DNA of 8,242 nt from positions 1 through 8,242 of the forward strand of contig URNI01000083.1 of assembly GCA_900549135.1 (NCBI GenBank). Direction: 5' to 3'. The DNA is from an uncultured Collinsella sp. (GTDB taxonomy: Bacteria; Actinomycetota; Coriobacteriia; Coriobacteriales; Coriobacteriaceae). The first letter of the stretch is position 1, and each line of letters starts with the position of its first letter. The translations under genes were made by a program, and so were the position numbers. The notes beneath the pieces were generated by a model. It made no database searches. It saw nothing but the letters and a program-made list of their open reading frames with translations, and had not been told where the DNA came from. Below, piece after piece: positions 1 to 6,071 of the stretch.

Positions 1-137
1 TGCTGGCTCGTCTGCGCGGCGAGGCTGGCGAGGGCGTGGCCGCCGCGCCTGACGAGGATGGCGCTTCTGCGGCGGATGTCACCGAGGCCGAGGTCGCTGC
101 CGTCCCCGAGACTTCCGCAAAGGACGACGGCAAGTGA
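1..137 (+). CDS. C-terminal end of an unidentified protein (5' end outside window)
   Basis: An open frame enters from the left edge (first full codon at 3) and stops at TGA 135-137. It encodes about 44 residues: a short Leu/Arg-rich start (LARLRGEAGE) followed by an Ala/Glu/Asp-rich acidic tail ending AKDDGK. Third codon positions are mostly G or C, as in the neighbouring genes, so it is probably truly coding. The stop overlaps the start of the signal peptidase gene, which implies one operon with translational coupling. No domain can be recognised in this tail. The charged end resembles the cytoplasmic tail of a membrane protein or the end of a secreted-protein partner, but that is a guess. 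It could be a substrate or accessory of the signal peptidase. Confidence 0.7.
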   Translation, partial: LARLRGEAGEGVAAAPDEDGASAADVTEAEVAAVPETSAKDDGK

Positions 138-841
138 TGAAGCACGTGCTCCGCGTGATCAACGTGCTGGCGACCGTGGTGATCCTCGTCGCCTTTGTGG
201 TACTGCTGCGCACGGTGTTCACGCCCGCTGGTGAGATTCCCACCATCATGGGCTACGGCTTTATGCGCACGCTGACCGGTTCGATGGAGCCGGCGATTCC
301 CGTGCATTCGTTTATCGTCGTCGATACCGACAACAGCCAGGTCTACCAGGTGGGCGACATCATCACCTTCCATTCGTCCGATGACGCGCTGGAGGGTTCG
401 CTCAACACGCACCGCATCGTATCCGTGGAGGCCGCGGCCGACGGCACACCGGTTTACCGCACCAAGGGCGATGCCAACCCGGTCGAGGACGCCGCGCCCG
501 TGCCCGCCGCCGAAGTGGTGGGCCGCGTGGTCTTTGTCTCGGCAGGCCTGGGCGTGGTGGTGTCGCTGCTCACCAATCCGCTGCTGTTCTTCCCGCTTAT
601 CGTGGTGCCGCTGATCGTGCTGCTGGTGCTCGAGATTCGCCACATGGTCAAAACCACGCAAGAGGTGGCGCGCGCCGAGGACGAGGCCGCCCTGCGCGCT
701 GCTGTGGAGCAGATTCGCGAAAAACGTCGCCGTGAGCAGGAAGGCCAGGACAGCGCCAAGGAGCAGAACGACGGTGGCCATACCGCTGAAAGTGCGGAAG
801 CCGAACCCGGCGCCCTAGACGATTCCAACCACTCGGCATAG
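134..841 (+). CDS. Signal peptidase I, ER/SipW-type (Ser/His)
   Basis: Membrane-bound type I signal peptidase that would cleave signal peptides from exported proteins at the outer face of the membrane. From the GTG start, TM1 is about residues 8-27, followed by the catalytic box TGSMEP with Ser50. The motif NTHRIV supplies His93, where bacterial LepB enzymes carry Lys; this marks the ER/archaeal/SipW branch. The TKGDAN box (GDAN 112-115) and Asp119 complete the conserved set. A second membrane segment spans about 149-168. A highly charged cytoplasmic tail of about 60 residues follows, Glu/Arg-rich and probably helical at first. GTG 134 gives a 4-base GTGA overlap with the upstream stop and lies 9 nt from AGGA (121-124). 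ATG 137 is the alternative, with a 12-nt spacing. SipW-type enzymes often serve a few dedicated substrates, but none is visible here. Confidence 0.9.
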   Translation: MMKHVLRVINVLATVVILVAFVVLLRTVFTPAGEIPTIMGYGFMRTLTGSMEPAIPVHSFIVVDTDNSQVYQVGDIITFHSSDDALEGSLNTHRIVSVEAAADGTPVYRTKGDANPVEDAAPVPAAEVVGRVVFVSAGLGVVVSLLTNPLLFFPLIVVPLIVLLVLEIRHMVKTTQEVARAEDEAALRAAVEQIREKRRREQEGQDSAKEQNDGGHTAESAEAEPGALDDSNHSA

Positions 842-919
842 CGCGTCTGCGCCTTTCGCCCCTGCAATTTGGATGCTCGTAGATGTTCCGGATCATCTGC
901 TTTTTCATACCAATATTCG

Positions 920-928
920 TGCTACAGT
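920..928 (+). promoter_or_regulatory. Possible extended -10 promoter for the transporter gene
   Basis: TGCTACAGT matches an extended -10 (TGn then TACAGT, four of six matches to TATAAT) in an AT-richer patch 39 nt before the transporter start. The -35 side holds only a T-run (901-905) and no good TTGACA. Transcription would start near 935. The rest of the 842-966 gap shows no convincing terminator, so read-through from the signal peptidase gene is also possible. Confidence 0.4.
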
Positions 929-966
929 TTGAGCACTTTGTTGCCAATTGATTTCGGGGGAGTGGA

Positions 967-1989
967 ATGGAGCAGGAGCGCACAGCTCAGCGTGCACGCA
1001 AAAAGACTTCGGTACCGATGACGGCGGCGTCCGATTTTGTCGTGCCCGAGGGAACTGACGAGCTCAGCCGCAACACCCGTCGCGCCTGGCGCGACCGTCT
1101 CAATGACGCCCAGACGCGCAAGATGATTACGGGCGTTTTGGCCACGCTGGTGGGCGGTTCGTTTTGGGGTTTCTCGGGTACCAGCGCGAGTTTTTTGTTC
1201 GATACCTACCATGTCGATACGCTGTGGCTTATGAGCGTGCGTCAGATTCTCGCCGGCCTGCTCTTTATGGCCGTGGTTGTCACGCGCGATCGCGAGCGCC
1301 TGATTAAGCTCTGGACCACACCCGCCGATCGCAAGCAGCTGCTGCTCTTTACCGCCTTTGGCCTGCTGTTCAACCAGTTTTGCTATCTTTCGGCCGTGCG
1401 CCTGACGAACGCCGGAACCGCGACGGTGCTCCAGTGCCTGCAGCTCGTTATCATCATGGGCTACGCCTGCGTGACCGATCGCCGCATGCCGCGTACTCGC
1501 GAAGTCATCGGCATTGGCCTGGCTCTGGGTGGAACCTTTTTAATCGCCACCGGCGGCGACCCCACCAGCCTGAATATCTCGCCGCTTGGCCTGGCAGCAG
1601 GTCTTATGTGTGCGGTCAGCGCCGCGTGTATGGTGGTGATTCCCGCCAAGATCCTGCCCGAATACGGCAGCCCCATCGTCACGGGCTCGGCAATGCTCAC
1701 GGCGGGCGTGGTCTCGTGCGTCTTCGTGCAGCCCTGGGCGCATATGCCGGCGCTCGACGCTGCCGGCATCGAGGCGCTCGCGGTGTTCGTGGTTATCGGC
1801 TCGTTTTTTGCTTACATGCTTTATATGCAGGGCGTTAAGGACATCGGCTCGGTGCGCGCGAGCCTCATCGGAACTGTGGAGCCCGTCTCGGCGACCATCA
1901 CCAGCGCCGTTATGCTGGGGACGGTGTTTTTGCCGACCGACCTTATCGGCTTTGCCATGATCATCGTGATGATGTTCCTCACGGTGTAG
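967..1989 (+). CDS. EamA/DMT-superfamily transporter
   Basis: Predicted ten-helix inner-membrane transporter of the drug/metabolite transporter superfamily with two EamA repeats (about residues 56-195 and 206-340). Hydrophobic segments lie at roughly 54-72, 84-106, 124-142, 148-168, 180-196, 205-226, 236-254, 268-288, 298-318 and 324-340. The segment ending repeat 1 (YLSAVRLTNAGTATVLQ) and the one in repeat 2 (RASLIGTVEPVSATITS) are typical of the family, including the Glu-Pro in helix 9. The first 50 residues form a charged, probably cytoplasmic extension. The start is ATG 967 with GGGGGAG (956-962) four bases before it; an in-frame ATG at 1018 has less support. The substrate cannot be told from sequence; members export amino acids, metabolites or drugs. 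The protein ends abruptly inside the last helix (see the frameshift finding). Confidence 0.9.
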   Translation: MEQERTAQRARKKTSVPMTAASDFVVPEGTDELSRNTRRAWRDRLNDAQTRKMITGVLATLVGGSFWGFSGTSASFLFDTYHVDTLWLMSVRQILAGLLFMAVVVTRDRERLIKLWTTPADRKQLLLFTAFGLLFNQFCYLSAVRLTNAGTATVLQCLQLVIIMGYACVTDRRMPRTREVIGIGLALGGTFLIATGGDPTSLNISPLGLAAGLMCAVSAACMVVIPAKILPEYGSPIVTGSAMLTAGVVSCVFVQPWAHMPALDAAGIEALAVFVVIGSFFAYMLYMQGVKDIGSVRASLIGTVEPVSATITSAVMLGTVFLPTDLIGFAMIIVMMFLTV

Positions 1990-2078
1990 CTGGCGCCGCC
2001 GCCAAGACAGAAAAGGTGTTGTGCCGCATTTTCGCCAATTGATGTCCGTGTCTGGAGTTTAGCTGTCGATGCTCAAAA

Positions 2079-2102
2079 TGCCATAAACTAGTAACGTTAT
2101 GG
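2079..2102 (+). promoter_or_regulatory. Possible promoter overlapped by an inverted repeat before the DUF4012 gene
   Basis: TGCCATAAA (2079-2087) reads as an extended -10 with a weak hexamer and no clear -35. The arms CCATAA (2081-2086) and TTATGG (2097-2102) are perfect complements 10 nt apart, so the repeat would cover the -10 and the start site. This could be an operator or a coincidence of an AT-rich promoter. The 149-base gap (1990-2138) is otherwise without a recognisable terminator. Confidence 0.3.
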
Positions 2103-2138
2103 ACTTTTTCATTGCGACTCAATTGCGAGGATTTCTTT

Positions 2139-4451
2139 ATGGCTGGTAATCACTTTAAGGGCAGCGATAGCGGCCGCCCTGCAGTTCCGCCGCGTCCGAA
2201 CGGGGCTGGTAAGGCCGGCACGCCGGGCGGCGCTGGACAGGGCGGTTCCGGTAAGCGCGTGTCCCCGGGCGAGACGGCGATGTTTACCGCTCTGTACGAG
2301 CAGTCTCAAAAGGCAAAAAAGACCGGCCGTGCAAGAGGGAATGTCTTTGCGGACGGTGCAACCTCCACGTCGCAGCCGAGCGGCGCTCCTTCGGTACCCG
2401 CGAACAACGCGGGTGCTGCCAACGCCGCGAATGGCGCCGGCAACGTTAATGCCGGCAAGGCCGACAACAATACTCCCTCTGCCGGTGGCGCGGGGCTTAC
2501 GGGTAACCTCGGCACGATTTACACCGGCGCCTCCGAGACTGGCACGTTCGCCCGCCTGGATGATAGCGGTGCCGAGTTTGCGGGCTCGGGTTCCAAGGAA
2601 GATTATTACGATTTTGGCTTGAACTACGGTAGCGACGCTTCGTCGAGTTCGACCTCTGACGGTCTGGTCCGTCATCGCCATCGCAAGGGCGAGCGCAAAA
2701 AGCGTCACACCGGCGCCATTATTGCCGCTGTGGTCGCGGTGCTTCTCGTTGCGCTTGGCGCAAGCGGCTTTATGCTGCTTAACTCGGCAAAGACCGTAAA
2801 GAGCGAAGCGAAGGAGGCTGTCGAGATCGTCGGTGGCCTTAAGGACAAGGTCACGTCGGGCGATTTTTCGACGCTGCCTGACGACGCGAAGAAGATCGAT
2901 GAGCTCTGCAACAGCATGAAGGCGGAGACCTCGAGCCCGCTGTGGGCGGCGGCTTCGTTTATCCCGGTGTATGGCAGCGATATCAATGCGGCCCGCACCA
3001 TGATTGACGCCCTGTCCGATGTCTCGAGCAATGCGCTGGTTCCCATGGCCGACAACCTCTCGCAGGCTACGCCCGGCAAGCTGTTCCAGGACGGCATGAT
3101 TAACGTGTCCGCGCTGCAGGCGGTCGCCGATTCGCTTTCCAGCAGCTCGAAGGTGTTCAAGAGCGCCAACGAGAAGGTCCAGGGCATTGGCGATACTCAT
3201 ATTTCTCAGGTGACCGAGCTGGTCGATAAGGCCAAGGACGGCTTTGCCACCCTCAGCGGTGCGGTTGACGCGGCGGAGAAGGTCGCCCCCGTCCTTCCCC
3301 AGATGCTCGGCGCCAACGGCCAGACGCGCAACTACCTTATGTACGCCATGAACAACGTCGAGATTCGTGCTTGCGGCGGCTTTGGCGGTTCGCAGGGCCT
3401 GATTTCGGTCACCGACGGCCAGATGTCGATTGGCGAGTTTGTTCCCCGCATTGGACTCAGCGAGGATGAGGCAGTCGAGAGCGTCGACGAAGAGGATGAG
3501 GCGCTGTTCGGCAACCACAGTAACCTGTACAACTCGGGCAATACCTATTCGCCTGATTGGCCCCGCAACTCGCAGCGTGTCGCCGCGCTGTGGAAGTCCC
3601 AGTATGGACAGGACGTTGATGGCGTCATCGGTATCGACCCGGTGTTCCTGCAGTATCTGCTGGGCCTGGTCGGTAATGTCTCGCTGCCCGACGGAACGGT
3701 TGTCGACGGCACCAACGCCGCAAAGGTTCTCATGCACGATGTGTACTGGAACTATCCGGTCGAGGAGTCTGACGGCATCTTTGCATCCGTCGCCAGCGCT
3801 GCCTTCGACAAGATTCTCGGTGGCATCGGTGACGTCGACGTTACAAAGCTTGTCGGTGCATTCGAGCGCGGTGCCGAAGAGGGCCGTCTGATTGCTTGGA
3901 TGAGAAACGATGATGAGCAGAATGCCATCAAAGAGACGGGCATTGACGCTTCGCTGCCCGATCCGGATGACCCGAGTGCCGATCCTGTTGCCGGCGTTTA
4001 CTTTAACAACCTGAGCTTCTCCAAGCTCGACTGGTACCTGAACGCCGATACGCAGATTGGCCAGGGCATCAAGAACGGTGACGGCACGTGCTCCTATCGC
4101 ATCACCGTTACCCTGACGAACATCATGACGCAGGAGGAGGCTGGCAAGCTGCCCGACTACGTTGCGGCGAGCGCACCCGATGCCGCGCGTGACGACGAGC
4201 GTCTGAATGTCTCGTTGTTTGCCCCGACGGGCGGCAACATTACTGATCTGACCGTCGAGGGCACCCAGTTTGGTCTTGGCGCCGCCACGTGGCACGGAAT
4301 CCCCTTCTATTCGGGCACCGTTGACCTGCATGCTGGCGAGACGACGACGATCACGTATACGCTGACCACGTCGGCCGAGGCGGGGGACAAGCCGCTTACG
4401 CTGCGTCAGACTCCTACATGCCAGGCGGCTCGCGACAGCGCGTCGGCGTAG
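2139..4451 (+). CDS. DUF4012-domain membrane-anchored protein
   Basis: A 770-residue protein with type II topology. Residues 1-176 are low-complexity (Gly/Ala/Asn/Ser/Pro) and would be cytoplasmic. A basic block, RHRHRKGERKKRH (178-190), precedes one membrane helix (192-215). The rest is outside the cell: a helical region (about 216-390), then the DUF4012 core. Its clearest signature is RNYLMYAMNNVEIRACGGF with GGSQGLISVTDG (397-427), matching the family pattern of NN-E-R-xxGGF-GS. Residues about 645-757 are Thr/Val-rich, probably beta-sandwich. The outer part has four Cys (257, 412, 651, 761) that could form disulfides. The start is ATG 2139 with GAGGA (2127-2131) seven bases before it; a TTG at 2112 lies in frame but lacks support. 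DUF4012 proteins are common in Actinobacteria, often near polysaccharide genes. The biochemical function is unknown, and it is not an LCP protein. Confidence 0.88.
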   Translation: MAGNHFKGSDSGRPAVPPRPNGAGKAGTPGGAGQGGSGKRVSPGETAMFTALYEQSQKAKKTGRARGNVFADGATSTSQPSGAPSVPANNAGAANAANGAGNVNAGKADNNTPSAGGAGLTGNLGTIYTGASETGTFARLDDSGAEFAGSGSKEDYYDFGLNYGSDASSSSTSDGLVRHRHRKGERKKRHTGAIIAAVVAVLLVALGASGFMLLNSAKTVKSEAKEAVEIVGGLKDKVTSGDFSTLPDDAKKIDELCNSMKAETSSPLWAAASFIPVYGSDINAARTMIDALSDVSSNALVPMADNLSQATPGKLFQDGMINVSALQAVADSLSSSSKVFKSANEKVQGIGDTHISQVTELVDKAKDGFATLSGAVDAAEKVAPVLPQMLGANGQTRNYLMYAMNNVEIRACGGFGGSQGLISVTDGQMSIGEFVPRIGLSEDEAVESVDEEDEALFGNHSNLYNSGNTYSPDWPRNSQRVAALWKSQYGQDVDGVIGIDPVFLQYLLGLVGNVSLPDGTVVDGTNAAKVLMHDVYWNYPVEESDGIFASVASAAFDKILGGIGDVDVTKLVGAFERGAEEGRLIAWMRNDDEQNAIKETGIDASLPDPDDPSADPVAGVYFNNLSFSKLDWYLNADTQIGQGIKNGDGTCSYRITVTLTNIMTQEEAGKLPDYVAASAPDAARDDERLNVSLFAPTGGNITDLTVEGTQFGLGAATWHGIPFYSGTVDLHAGETTTITYTLTTSAEAGDKPLTLRQTPTCQAARDSASA

Positions 4452-4469
4452 GGTTTTTCTGGTAGCGCA

Positions 4470-4475
4470 GATAAT
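4470..4475 (+). promoter_or_regulatory. Possible -10 element for glmM
   Basis: GATAAT matches five of six bases of the -10 consensus and lies 60 nt before the glmM start. No good -35 is present 16-18 nt upstream. If used, transcription would start near 4482, placing the terminator-like hairpin (4489-4515) at the very 5' end of the glmM mRNA. Confidence 0.3.
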
Positions 4476-4488
4476 CGAGTACCATTTT

Positions 4489-4521
4489 GGGGCGGACAGG
4501 CAATCTGTTCGCCCCTATTTT
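4489..4521 (+). terminator. Hairpin with U-rich tail between the DUF4012 gene and glmM
   Basis: GGGGCGGACAG (4489-4499) pairs with CTGTTCGCCCC (4505-4515): 11 base pairs with one G-U, around a 5-base loop, followed by TATTTT. This is a good intrinsic-terminator shape and would end the DUF4012 transcript. It stops only three bases before the glmM SD (AAGGAG, 4524-4529). There is no room for a promoter after it, so glmM mRNA must include it or be made by read-through. Confidence 0.7.
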
Positions 4522-4534
4522 GTAAGGAGAGCGC

Positions 4535-5866
4535 ATGAAGTACTTTGGCACCGACGGCTTTCGCGGTGAGGCCAACGTTGGGCTGACGGTAGAGCACGCT
4601 TATAAGATTGGCCGTTTTGTGGGCTGGTATTACGGCGCCAACCGCGAGCGCAAGGCACGCGTGATCGTGGGCAAGGACACGCGTCGCTCGAGTTATATGT
4701 TTGAGGCGGCGCTGGTGAGCGGCCTGGTCGCGAGCGGTGCGGACGCCTATATGCTGCACGTGATCCCCACGCCGGGCGTAGCGCATCAGACTGTGGAAGG
4801 CTGCTTCGATTGCGGCATCATGATCAGCGCGAGCCACAACCCGTTTTGCGATAACGGCATTAAGCTCGTCAACAGCGACGGCTTTAAGATGGACGAGGAC
4901 GTGCTGGAGCTCATCGAGGACTACATCGATGGCAAGAGCGAAGTTCCGCTGGCCACGGGCAACCACATCGGTGCCACGGTGGACTACATGCAGGGCCGCA
5001 ACCGTTACATCGCCTCGCTCATCGCAAGCGCAAATTTTTCACTGCAGGGCGTCAAGATCGGTCTCGACTGCGCCAACGGCTCGGCTTCTTCGGTGGCCAA
5101 GCCGGTGTTTGACGCGCTCGGTGCCGACGTGCGCGTGATCAACGCCGCGCCCGACGGCTTTAACATCAACGTCGACTGCGGCTCCACGCATATGGAGCGC
5201 CTGCAGCGCCATGTGGTGGAGCAGGGCCTGGACGTGGGTTTTGCCTACGATGGCGATGCCGACCGCTGCCTGGCCGTGGATGAGCGCGGTCGCGTGGTAG
5301 ACGGCGACCAGATTCTGTACGTGTGCGGCGTGTATCTGAACAAGCACGGTCGCCTTTCGGGCGGTACCGTGGTGCCGACGATTGCCAGCAACTTTGGCCT
5401 GGTCAAGTCGCTGGAGCTTGCCGGTCTGAGCGCCGTGACCAGTGGCGTGGGCGACCGTCATGTGTATGCCAAGATGCGCGAGGGCGGCTACAGCCTGGGC
5501 GGCGAGCAGACGGGTCATACGATCTTTGGCGATATCGAGCGCACGGGCGACGGCATTATGACCTCGCTGCGTGTGATGGAAGTGATTCGTGCCGAGCGCG
5601 AGACGCTCTCGCAGCTCACGGCTCCGTGCAAACTGCTGCCGCAGGCGCAGGTTGCCGTGCGCGTGACGGATAAAGACGCCGCGCTGGGCAACATGGGTGT
5701 GCAGGCCGCCATCGCCGAGGCCGAGGCATCGCTGGCGGGCGAGGGCCGCGTACTGGTGCGCAAGAGCGGAACCGAGTCGGTGATTCGCGTTTTGGCCGAA
5801 GCCCCCGACCAAGCCGCCGCCGACACCGCCATGAAGCGCATCGCCAACGCACTCGAAGCTCTGTAG
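4535..5866 (+). CDS. glmM: Phosphoglucosamine mutase GlmM
   Basis: Interconverts glucosamine-6-phosphate and glucosamine-1-phosphate in the cytoplasm, the step before GlmU in UDP-GlcNAc and hence peptidoglycan synthesis. It has 443 residues, the usual family length of about 445. Family landmarks appear in order: the start KYFGTDGFRGEAN; the phosphoserine loop SASHNP with catalytic Ser100; the Mg2+ loop YDGDADR with Asp239, Asp241 and Asp243; the sugar-binding loop GGEQTGH (322-328); and the C-terminal phosphate-binding loop RKSGTES with Arg418 (409-418). The N-terminal FGTDGFRG and EQTGH boxes favour GlmM over phosphomannomutase/phosphoglucomutase. The start is ATG 4535, five bases after AAGGAG (4524-4529). 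glmS and glmU are not adjacent. Its leader holds a terminator-like hairpin that could make expression conditional. Confidence 0.95.
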   Translation: MKYFGTDGFRGEANVGLTVEHAYKIGRFVGWYYGANRERKARVIVGKDTRRSSYMFEAALVSGLVASGADAYMLHVIPTPGVAHQTVEGCFDCGIMISASHNPFCDNGIKLVNSDGFKMDEDVLELIEDYIDGKSEVPLATGNHIGATVDYMQGRNRYIASLIASANFSLQGVKIGLDCANGSASSVAKPVFDALGADVRVINAAPDGFNINVDCGSTHMERLQRHVVEQGLDVGFAYDGDADRCLAVDERGRVVDGDQILYVCGVYLNKHGRLSGGTVVPTIASNFGLVKSLELAGLSAVTSGVGDRHVYAKMREGGYSLGGEQTGHTIFGDIERTGDGIMTSLRVMEVIRAERETLSQLTAPCKLLPQAQVAVRVTDKDAALGNMGVQAAIAEAEASLAGEGRVLVRKSGTESVIRVLAEAPDQAAADTAMKRIANALEAL

Positions 5867-5893
5867 TTACGCGGTTTTACCAAACCGCGTAAC
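5866..5893 (+). repeat. Perfect 12-bp inverted repeat at the glmM stop codon
   Basis: GTTACGCGGTTT (5866-5877) and AAACCGCGTAAC (5882-5893) are exact complements around the loop TACC. The stem begins on the last base of the glmM stop codon. No T-run follows, so it is not a standard intrinsic terminator by itself. It may protect the mRNA 3' end or assist the next hairpin. Confidence 0.75.
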
Positions 5894-5941
5894 GGCCCGA
5901 CGCTGCAAACGGCCCCAAGCGGCAATCTGACGTTCAATTTC

Positions 5942-5976
5942 AAGGGCGCGACCAGAAGGTCAGCGCCCTTTCATTT
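5942..5976 (+). terminator. Probable intrinsic terminator after glmM
   Basis: AAGGGCGCGACC (5942-5953) pairs with GGTCAGCGCCCTT (5958-5970) with a single bulged A, around the loop AGAA, followed by TTTCATTTC. The U-rich tail is on the + strand side only; read from the minus strand the tail is GAAATTG. It therefore serves glmM better than the convergent carboxypeptidase gene. No clear minus-strand terminator is seen between 5977 and 6071. Confidence 0.7.
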
Positions 5977-6071
5977 CACGTCACCTTGCTCGCTTGAGGC
6001 CGTTTTCGCTGACGTTGCCAAAACATCGGCGTCAACATGGTTGGCGATGGCGATGGCGTGCTGGTCAATCC

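Noticed and set aside
842..966. GCGC-GTCT-GCGC followed by CTTTC as a terminator after the signal peptidase gene
   Set aside because: A 4-bp stem with a short pyrimidine tail is too weak to call.
943..2043. The 10-mer GCCAATTGAT occurring at 943-952 and 2034-2043, both upstream of genes
   Set aside because: There are only two copies, at different distances from the starts (about 14 and 95 nt). It contains the short palindrome CAATTG and has no matching promoter geometry, so chance is the simplest explanation.
2109..4331. A 740-codon open frame on the minus strand opposite the DUF4012 gene
   Set aside because: It is in codon register with the sense gene. It stays open simply because the sense gene avoids TTA, CTA and TCA codons. 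Its protein shows no recognisable domain, and the sense frame has clear DUF4012 motifs and an SD.
5039..5812. A 257-codon minus-strand open frame inside glmM
   Set aside because: It is in-register antisense of a strongly supported glmM, is His/Ala-rich from reversed common codons, and has no supporting context.
6038..6060. Short GGCGAT tandem repeat after the carboxypeptidase stop
   Set aside because: It has only about two and a half units, without flanking repeats or any coding or regulatory context.
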